Both the position numbers and the translations under genes were made by a program. DNA of 64,000 bases. Origin: Angiostrongylus vasorum. Lineage: Eukaryota > Nematoda > Chromadorea > Rhabditida > Metastrongylidae. The number at the start of each line of letters is the position of its first letter. Position 1 is the first letter of the stretch. The stretch spans positions 496,001 through 560,000 of the forward strand of contig JADANN010000351.1 of the NCBI GenBank assembly GCA_018806985.1, in the 5' to 3' direction. Under the pieces are notes generated by a model. It made no database searches and was not told the origin of the DNA. It saw only the letters and a list, made by a program, of their open reading frames with translations. Below, piece by piece: positions 21,665 through 33,734 of this stretch.

Positions 21665-23290
21665 CATTAATCATTTATACTGAGGTAAGATGAAAGTAGG
21701 CTTGCAATGATCTTAATAAAAGTGTTGAGTGACCAGTTTAAGAAGATTAGGAAGGGAATTATAATGAACACTTTCGAGGTATACCTTTGATGTTACCTCA
21801 CTTTTGGCTGATAAAACTCTTGGGGTATTAAATGGATTTTAGAAGGCGACAGTTCCCATTAAGCACACTTTTTCGCCTAATTAGTGTATGTTCAGAATTA
21901 TCATTCGGTGATTCTAGAGAATGTATATAAGGTCTTAACCTAATGTCTACAGTAGATTTTGTTGAAATAGGGCCTGCTTTTGTACATGTTGGTTAAAGTG
22001 TACTACGCCTTTCTGAATAGCGCGGACTTTCTCAACGCACTGCTATCATTCCTGTCGTTAGCACACCATCTCGAAAAAATTACGGGAATGTTAACTAAGG
22101 TATGCTTGTGGTAGTGGTGGTTGTAATCGTTATCAGCTGTTTTGTTTTACTCGCTGCTTGTCTGTCCACCCCCAGTTGGTTGTCGGATCATTTTCTTCAT
22201 TCATTTCACGTAAGTCGTCAGTCCTGTTCAGTTCTGAACGTGATACCATAGCGATGTGGATGAGTGCTTGTTCTCCAAGGGGTCTCATTCGAAGGATCAA
22301 CAGCGTTCGTAAACGACTTCGATTCAAGAAATGTCACACACCAGCGGCACCTAGTACTTTCATGGTGCGTGGAACTGAAAGTACCGGATAAGTTCATTTC
22401 AGTTTTCAACACTGGTTTAGTGCCATTTACAGAATTACTGAGTAACGGCAATTTAGCTATTTTGTATGCCCTGTTCTCTCATTAGTTTTCTTTATCATTC
22501 CTGAGCCGTTTGATAGTTCTGTAGGGTTTTTCTTTTTTTTGTGGTGGTGTAAAGCCAGCAAACATGGTTGTTTAACTTTTCCAGTATATTTTTTTCAAGA
22601 CAAATAAGCGAAACAGTACTAAATCTGGTTTAAGACGATTGCTGACAGATCTGAGCTGGTGCAAAAGCACCACTAGCTCTGATATGAAAGCATGGATGTT
22701 GCTATTTGCAGAATATTTCTCATGGAAAGATCGGTTTTTACTGAGGTATTGTAAGTTTGTCGAAGAATAAAATTCGTGGAGAATTTCCTTCATAACGTAT
22801 TTTTCTGCTCTTCTTACACTGCTAATCGAAGTGGCTCCAAGTGGATTTGGTCATAGCACTAATTATGCTAACCGTAGACTATGTGCATTCTAGTGCAGTT
22901 AACACATATGTTCGTGACAACGCCTAATTTTTGCGCGGCGTCTACTTTTTTAACCGTACTCGATATGATGCCATTAGGAGTCCTATCGGCCACAGTGTTC
23001 GTTTTCTTGTGATTCAGTATCGGTAACGTTGTTACAAATGTATTAACAGCGTTAACGGCAATTTTTATACTCAATACTGCATGGTTTCTCCTACATTTAA
23101 TAGTGGAGATACTGTTGCGGTGAACGTCACGTATTCCACGCCGAAGTGTCAAACGAGTTCTTTTTTTGGCGAGCCTTTATCAAATGTTTTCGTTTTTAAT
23201 TCGTTTCATGTCAGTTCTGCTTCCTTGGTGAATGTTTGTTACTTATGCAAATTTTTATTATGGTTCACTATTTATGAGCGTACTATACTT
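21665..23290. other. No gene recognised
   Basis: Intergenic DNA upstream of gck-3. Short frames near 22158-22485 overlap on both strands and show no domain. Confidence 0.5.
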
Positions 23291-23299
23291 GCTTCGATA

Positions 23300-23420
23300 T
23301 TTCGATGGCCCGTCTTCACTGGTAGTACGGGTCCCAGCATAATGTCCACTTTTAGGAGTTTTGATGGTTTAGCCAGTGTGGTTTTCTGGAGTCCTGAGAA
23401 CATCCTGGCCTAAGTATGAT
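23300..23420 (-). repeat. Family S3 fragment
   Basis: CGATGGCCCGTCTTCACTGG through GGTTTTCTGGAGTCCTGAG matches one end of S3. The remainder is missing. Confidence 0.65.
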
Positions 23421-23754
23421 TCCATGAGCGCACTATACTTTCCTTAATTGTGCATCTATTCTTACAAACATTGGAAGCGGTTTTGGAAGGATTCCTGCGT
23501 AGTAGAACTATCTCGAAGAAGTTTTAGCCGTTTTTTTAAAATATATTTCGCTGTTCTTTTTTCTTTCTTTGTTTTCTTTTCCACATATACTTTCGAGGAA
23601 AATTCCTCTGTTGTGGTAAGGTTTGCTCGTAGGTGAATACATGAGTATCGTTCTAGTGCCAAGCACATATGTTTACGCTTTTGGTTTTGCACGATTTCTG
23701 AAATGAGGCCTGAGTGTTTTATTTTGAACGGTGCATCACAATTTTTTGAACTTG

Positions 23755-23769
23755 TTTGTTTGATTGCAG
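23755..23769 (+). promoter_or_regulatory. Candidate trans-splice acceptor of gck-3
   Basis: The pyrimidine-rich TTTGTTTGATTGCAG ends exactly at the start codon. In clade V nematodes such a site next to ATG usually receives a spliced leader. A spliced 5' leader exon would look the same. Confidence 0.55.
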
Positions 23770-26700
23770 ATGGGTTCAACAGAAGGTGGTGGTGCGAGCG
23801 TCCTCACTTCCTGTGGTTCTACGAATTCTACGATGAATAGCAGCTCCGGAGAAGCACTCCACCGAAATGCACAGTCAGCACTGGTGAACCTAAATCAAGC
23901 GGCATCCACAGAAGCTGGAGCGTTCTCTATGGACCAGCAACAACCAGGAAGCGGTGGTCAGCCAACACCGGTGTGGCCTAATCGAAAGGAACACTACGTT
24001 TTGGAAGATGCTATTGGTGTAGGTGCCACAGCCACTGTTTATAAGGTTTGTGTATTACCAGTTGGTAAGTTATTTCTGCTGTTTATTATAGTGTTGATAA
24101 TAAGGTAATGGATTCAATCGAAACTTGATCACTCTGACTAGATTTAGTCCTTCATCCTTCCTTTATAAGGGAAGACTATAGCGTCCTTTATTTGTTAGTG
24201 TTGGACCACAGTTTACCCTATTATTTCTCCATTTCCCATTTCCGCATCTTTCAGGGGCACCTAAGCTGACTGTCCATGATTAGATTTGCACGTCGTTTCC
24301 CCACTTCATAAGTGGTGTGACCTTATAGTTAAATGTGTTAGATCATTTTTAAGGTTTTACTGATTCTTAAGCCTATCTAGAATAGGATTTGGACGAAGGC
24401 TAAGTTACGATCCCGATTTCGATTTGATTGGCTAGTTTTTTTTCACCTCATCACATTTCATATCGAAACTAGAGTAACATTATATGTGATGAAATTGTAC
24501 AGAATGCTATGGTTGCGAGGATTTCAATGATTAGACGGGTCTTTTAACGATAAGGGATGGATGAAGAAACTTTTCTGTTGGTCACAATATTACTGAAAAC
24601 GATGTCGCTAGAGGTCATTGAAGTACCACCTCATGTTTAGAGATTGTGGGATGATGTGGGTTCAAAAATGGACTAGTGCTTATTATGGGAGTCTTTAAAA
24701 GTTGTTCGAAAAGAAAAGAAGTGTGTGCCGTAGCTGTCGGACGGGTGAATATAGCGTTTCGTTTCGATAGCATCGATCGACCTGTTTCAAAATGCTGGTT
24801 ATTGAAATAGCGAACTTTGTTACAAAAAGTGCACCACTTTTTCGTCCACGCCTACTTCTATTTAATTCTGTTCTTCTTTAAAGGTCAAAATGGCTCATTT
24901 CTTAGGGACAGATTCTACAGGATAGAATATGCGAAAAGATCATTATGGAGATCATTCTTTAATTCTTTACCAGCATGGAATTCGGGAGCTTTTATGAGTT
25001 GGGTTATATAGAAACGGCTCTTTGGTTTATAATGACACCGTGAAAATGGGTAGCCAATTCATTAAAACACCTTTACTGATTAAATATCGCTAGCGAATTA
25101 ATTCTAGTCCTAATCCCTACTCTGTAATCCTAATCATTATTCCAAAATGTTGCTCTGTATTGTTACCACGTTTGTTATAGGCCATTTGCACACCACGTAA
25201 CGAGCGCTGTGCCATTAAGTGTATAAATTTGGAAAAATGTCAGACATCGGTGGATGAGTTAAGCCATGAGATTCAGGTTGGTATTGTAATTATTGTGTAT
25301 TTGTAATTCTTTATATTGTGAAGTGGGCAATACTATTTTCCGGAAGTAATTTAGATTAGGCGTATCGTGTAGCTGGTAATGGTCTGTGAGGTAGCTCTAG
25401 CCTTTCACATAAATCTCTACGAGTAGTTGGTGTTTGATGAGACAAACTAGTTTTTTTTATAGGCAATGTCATTATGCGCTCATCCAAATGTGGTGAGCTA
25501 CCACACATCGTTCGTTGTCGGTGAGGAACTATGGGTAGTAATGCGACTATTGAATAGTGGCTCAATGTTGGACATACTAAAAAGGAAAATAAAGGTAAAC
25601 ACATCGCTCTATAATTCCCAGGATCGACTTTCTGTTAAGCTCGGGATTGGATTATAAATTCGTCGTTTTCTTTCTCAGCAATCGCGAGGTTGTTATACAG
25701 CAGACATTTACTTCCATACAATAACCTACATACAATACAACCGTAGCTGACGACTCGTCCACCATATGCGACTCTGAGCGGCTGTTCTTCCTCGGTAGAG
25801 GACAGATGAAAAAAGCGGCTCTGCAGAAAGTGATTCTGCCGAAATGTCAGCTACGGTTGTGTTGTATGTGTATCATCGCTCTATAATTTACGCTTTTATG
25901 GGTGCTGTTTTGGTACCGTTCTAGTTGTAGATAGCATTCTTTTCAACTATGAAATAAAGTTTAAATGACTTGAAATTGATTGTCAACGAAAACGTTTTAT
26001 ATGACTGCATCATCTGATCTTTGGTTGGATGAAAATGAATGGTGAAGAGTATTGAGCTGATATCATTTGCACTAATCTGGCGTTTTTTTCTTCTATAGTC
26101 ATGTAATATGTACCATAAAGTTAGATCGGCAATTCCTCAAATTTATGTGCGGTTCAGGCAATTGGTAAAGAACAGGCTATGTATGGAGTGCTAGATGAGA
26201 CAACGATTGCTACTGTTTTACGTGAAGTACTAAAAGGCCTTGACTATTTCCATTCTAGCGGACAGATTCATCGCGACATCAAGGTAAGTCTCTGTGTTTT
26301 GCTAGCTGTGTTGAAATGCTTTAGATATTCCTACAGTGTCATGAAGATGTTCTGTTTTCTGAGCTAAATAAAAAAACTTAGATCCTATTTCTCTTATCAC
26401 TGTCTATGTTACTCATGAATAGGGATTTATGAGGTTGTTTTTGAAAAGTATTGTTTTTTTAACCATCATCAGAACGACAGAAATTACGAGATTGATTACC
26501 AGTGATTGATAATAACAAAATGCATCTCCACCGAATTAACTGGTCTGTCATGGCTTTTTTTTCTGGAGAATGTTTATTGCTTTCTAGGCGGGTAATATTC
26601 TTATTTCGGATGATGGTACTGTGCAAATAGCTGACTTTGGTGTGTCTGGTTGGCTAGCTTCTTCAGGCGGTGATCTTTCTCGTCAGGTATATTACATTTG

Positions 26701-29700
26701 TTGATTTCTATACGTTTCCTCTTTATAAGTTATGCATTTCTAACGACGAGCTGCTTTTATAACCATTCCATTAGATTATATGAGTCGAAATATCAAGTAA
26801 TTTCCAACAAACTAAGGAAATATCTTTATTCACTGCCATGGCTACATAGTCGTTTTTTTTTTTACCTTACCGTTCGCATGCGAGTCTCTATGTTCTGAAC
26901 ACGTTATCTCTTAAATTCAGTACGGAGAATCTCAAGAGGTTACTGTTGTGTCCTATTAAAGAAATCTTGTTTCTTTGCAATTTTAAGTAAACGCATTGCT
27001 TCAGATTTTAAGGGTGTTAATTTTATGAGAATTGATTAGCTTAGTTAAATCGTGTGATATGATATAATGTCTTTTTTATCATGTTATTTTTCGTCGATGA
27101 TGTTTAGAGAGGATGATAGGGTGGATTGAGAGGAGGTGTCGTGCAGAACATCTTTTTCTATCTGGCCCAACGCACTGAATGCCCGACGCCTTACTTGCTC
27201 CTCCTTAGACATCCTTAATTTATTGCATAGTAGGCCGAATTTCGAAATCGGTCCTTTGTTGTGTTACACATGTGTTTGCGTTTCAGAAGGTTCGTCACAC
27301 ATTCGTCGGCACACCTTGCTGGTGGGTTTTGACCTCGTTGATTCGGGGTTGATGGTAGGGGGTTAGGCGTGAGCGTTTTCCATCACTTTGTTCGTGTGAT
27401 GGTTGCTGTTTGCAATTTCGGCAACCTCTCATTTTATTTTCATATTTTAGCGAAGTGAGGGAAACGTTTACGTATTTGGAAATGGGAGGGGAGTAACGGG
27501 TATGGTAAGGTGGGAGCCGGGTGCGGCGCGCGTTGGGGTAGATGGGACTCGGTTTACTAGACGCACACTGTATTTGAGGTAACCTGAGCTTTTCACGCTT
27601 AGGATGGCTCCAGAAGTGATGGAACAAGTTCAAGGATACGACTTCAAAGCCGACATTTGGAGTTTGGGTATCCTGGCTATTGAACTTGCTACGGGAACCG
27701 CACCATATCATAAATTTCCGCCAATGAAGGTTGGTTAGCCAGAATATGTTCCAAAATTGTTCTTTTATATAATATATTATATTTGTGACTGCGTGTTCCA
27801 AGGTGTTGATGCTAACTCTGCAAAATGATCCACCTACTCTGGAAACGAACGCTGAACGTAAAGATCAGTATAAAGCCTATGGCAAGTCGTTTCGCGCTTT
27901 AATCAAGGACTGTCTTCAGGTTCGTTGTATACCACGATATCATATTTGACCAATATAATGTCAAGTCTGTGTCTTCAATTAGTTAATACTTTAAAAACTT
28001 CTTTTCCATTTCCAAGGTTACTTTACATTTAATTATCCAGAAGGATCCGACAAAGCGTCCAACGGCTTCGGAGCTTCTAAAATATTCGTTCTTCAAGAAA
28101 GCTAAAGATAAGAAGTATCTAGTTCACTCGCTCATAGAGAATCTTGCTGCTGTACCAGTGATTAGTCATCATAATGCGAAGAAGGTTGCTTATATTCATA
28201 GCCCTTCTAAAATTCTTTTGCATTTCATGGTTGTAGGACAATTCAATTAAATTTTTTTTCGGTGGCATCAGGAAAGTTGCGGAAGGATAAAGATGGTAAT
28301 TGGGAGTTCGAATATGATTCACCTGGTGGTAGCGAATCTAGCGAAGACGATGACTTGCACTCTGCTAAAACTCAAGTGAACTCTATGGCTAACTCTAAAA
28401 CTGAGGACGCTGGTGCTCAGGGTGAAACACTCAACCTTGTACGTTTTTCATCCTAAACTCTTTTTCATGCTGTTTACGGGTTTTTTATTGTTTAACTTCT
28501 AATCTTTGTTCACACTTATTGTTTCCTAATTAATATTCCTTGGGCTTGGCTATGAAGTAGCATTTTATAATGGGGAAGTTTTTTTTTGCAGTTTTGGGGA
28601 AATCTTTCACTTGCTTGCACAGCATAAAAGGTTGTGTTTAGCAGAATATTCCAGCGTATTTAAGAAGTTTTTTTCACTTATGTGGGAAGTGAATCAAATG
28701 GATTATAAGTGGATAAACGATTAGTTGTATGTAGCATATCATGAATCGTTGTTATAGGTATACTTGTTAAGAGTTATAGAAATGTTCGTGTCATAGGTAT
28801 TGCGTGTGAGGAATCAGCAGCGTGAATTAAATGACATCAAGTTTGATTACACACGAACTGCTGACACAGGTATATTACGCTTTCATTTTTTTCTGTTTCG
28901 CTTTTTTTTCAGATTTACTAACCCTTACCATTCTTATTGTCTTTAGCAAATCTTTTAATTATTGTAGTCTGATATAAGGAGATTAGTGTGGTTTTGCTGC
29001 GTAGGATGTATATTAGAATAGCAAATCACCGCAGGTAGAAATCCTAGTTATCGACCTTTTCTGATACTCCTGTTTCCGCTACAAATCTCCACTTTTCTTC
29101 AGAAATGAGGTAGCCCTCCCTGATCAGTGAGAAACAACACTTTTAACATGATGCTTTATAACACTGAGCACCTTACCTGGACATTTTTAGATTCTCTTGT
29201 CTTTGTGTGATAAAATTCCGTTTTAGTTTATTTTCTTCATTTGATATATCTGTTTTGTACCGTGTTGATGTTTTATAGGTCGCGACGGATGTTTTGAACT
29301 ATTCATTACATTATAGGTAACATTCACAAATTGACCCTCTCCTATGGCATTATTACAGACAGAGAAGACCAGAAGAATGCCAAACCTAGTTATGGATTCC
29401 CACTATCTAGCGAATTCCCACGTTTTCATAGGATTTGGAGCCCTTTGTTCTGTTTATAATATCAAGTACCGTATATTAAGAGGAAAATCCTATACACGTA
29501 CAGCGCCGTATTTTGTTCTTTGGAACAGTGCTATATTCGTTCCGCGGTCTATTTGATCACTTCGTTGATATTTAAGTTACTGGTATTTTAGTGGAAGGAA
29601 TCGCACATGAGTTAGTAACGGCTGAACTGATAGACTGTCACGACTTGGTTATCGTCGCTGCAAATTTGCAAAAGCTTATTGATTTCGCCGAGCAGAAAAG

Positions 29701-29963
29701 TGATAAACGATCGGTGACATTCGCACTCAACTCAGGTGTAGCTCCAAATGAAGTGAGTAATTGTGAAATACTGTCTTGAAATTGTGTTATACATAGGTGT
29801 TTAGAACGGAATTAACCCAGTGTTCCGAATATGGATTCTTGTCTTTCGACCGGATGTTTCCCCATATATTTTTGTCTACCCTATTTTTTGTCTTAAAATG
29901 TATGACGTTTTGCTTATACAGCATATTCATTATGAGGCATGAATTTATTAACGCCTCCGCGAT

Positions 29964-30042
<79 letters not shown>

Positions 30043-30700
30043 TTGAAAAAAATATTTTGTTCTTTCAAAATATCGTTTCAATTGGAAACTATTAAGATTT
30101 ACAATTGAGCATGAAGCAAGTTTTCTTATTCTGCTACGATATTTCTGTTTTCTAGATCTCTTTTTTATTCTTCGTTTTCCGTCCGCGCTTGTATTTATTT
30201 TAGCGCAGGCGACTGAATAACAAGGGTTTCATCTAGAAAAACAATGGTAACCGCGAGTTATTCGATTTATGTCTGGTGCTCGTGCATTAAAAATGTTAAG
30301 AATCTGAACCCACTTTTGCATGTTGATTTCTCCACGTTTTAGCAAAGTAGAATTCTAAATACTCGTAAAGTAGAATACCGTTTGAAAAATTATATTTGTG
30401 CTTATAGCGATAGAGCATACTTTCTTCTATAAGTCCCAGATGCACTTTCTCCTCAAGGGTTCTGGTAGTCGAAAAGCCAACATAGTCGCGATTATGTCGA
30501 ATGTTTTTCTATTTTTATGAGGCAAAAGTTGAGTTTTCCTAGCAGTCTCTTCAAATGGTGTTTGTTCTACCACTTTTTGTAGGGTTTTCTTATTTCTGGT
30601 CTGATTACTTCTTACTTTTGTATATAGTTTCCGCAATCGCTTTCAGATTCCCGACGAGCGGACGTTGACTGGTTTCGCACAGATATCGTTAATTGACTGA
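23770..30700 (+). CDS. gck-3: Ste20/GCK-VI kinase, OSR1/SPAK orthologue, complete
   Basis: OSR1/SPAK-type kinases act below WNK kinases in cell-volume and chloride control. The worm form, GCK-3, regulates a ClC chloride channel and osmotic responses. Thirteen exons: 23770-24045, 25181-25276, 25463-25594, 26158-26283, 26588-26686, 27287-27321, 27603-27729, 27803-27919, 28041-28184, 28262-28438, 28797-28869, 29592-29752, 30647-30700. They total 1617 bases, giving 538 residues and a TGA. After a low-complexity N-terminus come the Gly-rich loop GVGATATV, catalytic Lys in CAIK (about 105), IHRDIK (Asp about 208), DFG (226-228) and the activation loop [13 protein letters not shown], with Thr 248 in the WNK-target position. 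The kinase domain is followed by [11 protein letters not shown] (regulatory Ser about 387) and a conserved C-terminal domain ending IPDE then [11 protein letters not shown]. The ATG follows a TTGCAG acceptor, suggesting trans-splicing. The intron before exon 10 ends in CG rather than AG. AATAAA lies at 30924. Confidence 0.95.
25617..25873. mobile_element. PLE terminal fragment with 15-bp target duplication
   Basis: The sequence CATCGCTCTATAATT occurs at 25602-25616 and again at 25874-25888, bracketing 257 bases. The insert carries TCAGCAATCGCGAGGTTGTT and CATTTACTTCCATA, shared with the PLE end at 6815-6870, and two opposed hammerhead-like motifs (degenerate at 25744-25796, better at 25817-25852). 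The left duplication starts only 7 bases inside gck-3 intron 3. Read as a recent Penelope-type terminal insertion. Confidence 0.75.
25817..25852 (+). ncRNA. Hammerhead-like motif in gck-3 intron 3 (sense)
   Basis: GGCT, CTGCAGA, spacer, GAAAT, GTC, AGCT. Stem I can form with one G-U pair, but the invariant A of CTGANGA has become C, so activity is doubtful. Confidence 0.45.
28185..28261 (+). other. gck-3 intron 9 with GT...CG ends
   Basis: Exon 9 ends in Lys-Lys at 28184, followed by GTTGCT. The conserved continuation Val-Ala-Ser-Gly-Lys-Leu-Arg begins at 28262, preceded by TTTTTTTTCG. No AG exists at the junction. The nearby alternatives, TTGTAG at 28236 and CATCAG at 28271, give the wrong frame. 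The 77-base intron is otherwise normal, with a strong pyrimidine tract. Confidence 0.7.
29966..30038. repeat. (TA)n microsatellite in the last gck-3 intron
   Basis: About 36 uninterrupted TA units in intron 12. Confidence 0.97.
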
Positions 30701-30923
30701 ATTTCAAACTCAGCCTACACGATTTTCTTGCAAGACCTTCATTCAACGTCCTTTCCATGCTAGTATTACTCGTATATGTTCGCAGCTTCTTGACCTTGAC
30801 GTACTTCAATTTTTTGGCTTTCTCATTGGTGTTTGCATGTCACACTCGCTTTACGTTCCCTTATGCCTAAAGTCTCCTTGTCTAACGCGATCGTCTACCT
30901 ATTAGGTTATCCCTTTTCATTTA

Positions 30924-30929
30924 AATAAA
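30924..30929 (+). terminator. Candidate gck-3 polyadenylation signal
   Basis: AATAAA about 225 bases after the gck-3 stop codon. Confidence 0.55.
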
Positions 30930-30934
30930 TCATG

Positions 30935-32000
30935 GTTTAGTTCTTGCAACAAAAGTGCTCTTGTTCAAAAAATTATGTGGTTTGATACGGCTGGTCACTG
31001 CTTTGGTTTGTAGTTGTTTTCAGAGATTATGATACTTATTAAATTCATGTTATTTTTATTTACCACTGTACTCCTAAGATTTTTTTTGCGATCATACATT
31101 GATATCCACTTAGTTTCTGTATTAGCGTCTTATTGTTTCCAGATGATGGCCAGTTTTGAATGTAACTTTCTGCAGAGGATACCATAATCTATCAGTTTCC
31201 AGTAAACTGTTTAGAAACGTAAAGCTCCTTATTAATGTCACTAGGTTTGTCGTCATTCGTTAGGAGAGTAACTTATTTCAGATGGTTCGTGAAATGTAAG
31301 AAAACACCTAATAACGACGTTAGTCTGTGCTTATGTTTAACTTGATGTAATATGCATTCCTCATGTAGTTTCAGATATTTTTTAATAAATCTGTGGTGGT
31401 TAAAATTTGAAAATATCAAACAGCATTGCTTGTGCTAGCTCTAAATTCTTCAATATCATTGGTCCTCGGCAGATTCTGTCTATTTTAGGGAGTTGTGTAA
31501 TTGTGGGTTTTTATTTGCTCACTTTAGACAACAACGTATATCATCTTCTTGCATACTTTTCTTTTTTATTCTGTTCTACCAGTTTTTGGTATGATAAGTC
31601 GCTTGAGCACTTCGTTTGTGAATGGAAAGTGTGTGGTGAATGCGCTAAGTACTGACTTTATCGCCTGTTTCTCATCATCGTCGTTATCATCATCATCATC
31701 GCAAAATATCAGATATGTTGTCGTATTGTAGCACCGTTTTTGTTTCCTCTCTGTGTTATGAAATTCTCCTCTTCTGACTCCTCTCAATAAGTATTCAATA
31801 GCTGTTATTTATCTTCAATTTGGAATAGATTCTGTATATGTGTGTACGCGTGTGTTCCAAAAGAGGGTTTTTAATCAAAGATTGTGTATGTTATCTTCGT
31901 CATTGATTAAAGTTCTAATCATATCCCAGTTTTTCTATGGAATGGACTGTTACTTCATTTTTTTAAGTGATAGTCTTTGTAGGGAATAGGGTCAGGCTAA
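30935..32000. other. No gene recognised; short CAT repeat
   Basis: Intergenic AT-rich DNA. A short ATC/CAT-type repeat lies at 31672-31702. Confidence 0.5.
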
Positions 32001-32115
32001 AGGAATAATGGGCCCTACGGCCTGTGAAACAGTGGTCAAAGGTGCTGTGCAGTACACACATGATCTTGGTTCGACCACAAATCCTGTTCCAGGCAACACT
32101 TCATGTCCCCGGGGT
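32000..32115 (+). repeat. tRNA-like SINE fragment
   Basis: GAAACAGTGGTCAAAGGTGC (box A-like) and TTGGTTCGACCACAAATCC (box B-like) are spaced as in the S1 heads. The body downstream does not match S1 clearly. Confidence 0.5.
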
Positions 32116-32754
32116 CTGAAAACTGACGCTATATCAGCACGCCATCGCATCTCGTTATATAGGTCAAATGTATATGCAGTGGCGATTACGGTGCTTAATA
32201 TGCTGAGATATATATATAGCATTCTTAAGGAAGATAACCTGGACACCTTGTCCTATATCTTTTAATGACCTTTGTCTACATGTGGATTTTTGGTGCTTGG
32301 TATAGTTGTGTTATTAGTAGTATTATTGCAGTACCTCTACAACCACTATTTTAATTCCACTGAAAGGTGAAGTAATGCAAGTAGGAATAGCAAAAGCATG
32401 CGGATCTATGAAGTGTTTCAAAGTCCGTTTTTTGCTTTACCTGGTGTTCTGCAAACAGATTATGCGGTTACTTTACTGTGATGTGTGTACACTGACTACA
32501 CGCAATCGTATTCAACTCGACATTATCGATTACCCTCACAATATGGTTTCTCAGAAGATTTCCTACTAGGCGAAATTTTGCAGAGGCTCACTATATAGTG
32601 TTAAGTTCTTGATAGAATTTACATCAAAGCATCCGAAATCTATTCAAAGGTTAAGTATTAGGACTAATCGCCTCCTTTGGAAACGATGTAAGTACTATGC
32701 TGCCATTATTTCTGACGGTGTGGAAGCCCCTAAGGTAGTACGAAGTGACGAAGG

Positions 32755-33014
32755 TTGCAAAATTGTAGGAAGTACTTGACACTCGCAATGTCATATACCA
32801 ACCATGGCAAGCAACAACTACGTCTCTATGATGTTGCGTCTGCTTTATACAACCAGAATGACCAACTTTGGCTGTCCCTTGCTGACGCGGTTGCGAACCG
32901 ATTGCCTCTCACTGGCGACTGCGATGACAGACGCTCAGCCATACGCAATTACTACGTGGTGGTGGCGCGCAATGCTAGAGTTCGTGCTTGGTTATTTTGC
33001 TGCTGGAGAGCCAT
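32755..33014 (+). other. Unrecognised open frame before a (TA)n tract
   Basis: The frame encodes a non-repetitive stretch including LYDVASALYNQNDQLW and LADAVANRLPLTGDC before it enters the microsatellite. Its composition looks more coding-like than its surroundings. I see no family match, upstream start context or partner exon. It may be a mobile-element remnant. Confidence 0.2.
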
Positions 33015-33027
33015 ATATATACATATA

Positions 33028-33036
<9 letters not shown>

Positions 33037-33117
<81 letters not shown>
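33037..33117. repeat. (TA)n microsatellite
   Basis: About 40 TA units. The Tyr-Ile repeats read from it are not a protein. Confidence 0.97.
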
Positions 33118-33122
<5 letters not shown>

Positions 33123-33239
33123 CGATAGAGAAGCATCCTTTATTTAATTCCCATGACTAGCTCTCTGTTAACCTGGACAGTGAACAATAATTTGCTGTTT
33201 TCTTAATATGCGTTTAAGAGGTCATTTTTTTTATTTTAT

Positions 33240-33492
33240 GAATGGAGCCCAGTGCTCCGAGATGCCTTGTAATGCACATGGGTTCTGTCCCGCGCCCCAG
33301 GCCTTCCATCCCCTCGGGGTCGGCAAATTGCTATCAGACCTGTCCGGGAGGATAGCGGCATTGGCTCGATGCATCAGTAGGCCAACGCGAGTCACTGTAT
33401 GGGCTAGATCTGCGTTCAACTACCTCTAACGGTGCTTGATGAAGTCAAATCCATGGTGCATCCTTTAGGGTTTGATCAACGCTGAAAGCTTT
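33240..33492 (+). repeat. Family S1 SINE
   Basis: The head is diverged (CATGGGTTCTGTCCCGCGCC at the box B position). The body has GGGGTCGGCAAATTG, GTCCGGGAGGATAGCGGC and GCTTGATGAAGTCAAATCCA, ending in GTTTGATCAACGCTGAAAGC. Confidence 0.75.
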
Positions 33493-33506
33493 TTTATAGT
33501 CAAAAT

Positions 33507-33543
33507 AGCTATAATTTCGAAGGATTTCGCCTTCGTCAGACCC
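33507..33543 (-). ncRNA. Hammerhead-like motif, diverged
   Basis: On the minus strand: CTGACGA, spacer with an AAGG/CCTT pairing, GAAAT, TAT, AGCT. The two core boxes are intact. Stem I is weak. Confidence 0.4.
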
Positions 33544-33734
33544 TGGAAAGGTCAGGTTAGTTACACCCTAGTCAGCCAAATATATCTGTAACCTCGACAG
33601 AAACATGAGGAAACCCCGATTCCAATTGCACTGGGAACGAAACAGCTCCTTCACACACTCACCGCTCTCTGTGACCCTTCCGGTGAGGATTCTGCATGCA
33701 AATTGTGGTGATTAAACTATAGTTACTATGACTC

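Noticed and set aside
28237..28310. Alternative gck-3 exon 10 start after TTGTAG at 28236
   Set aside because: It gives a shifted frame that hits a stop after about 17 codons and loses the conserved Ser-Gly-Lys-Leu-Arg segment.
29787..30108. Open frames of Tyr-Ile repeats on both strands
   Set aside because: They are translations of a (TA)n microsatellite. The same applies to frames at 14120-14613, 32755-33147 (right part), 58617-58865 and 59688-60152.
31143..31185. Candidate last gck-3 exon after TTTCCAG
   Set aside because: It encodes no C-terminal-domain sequence. The exon at 30647-30700 supplies the conserved IPDE and GFAQIS residues and closes the frame.
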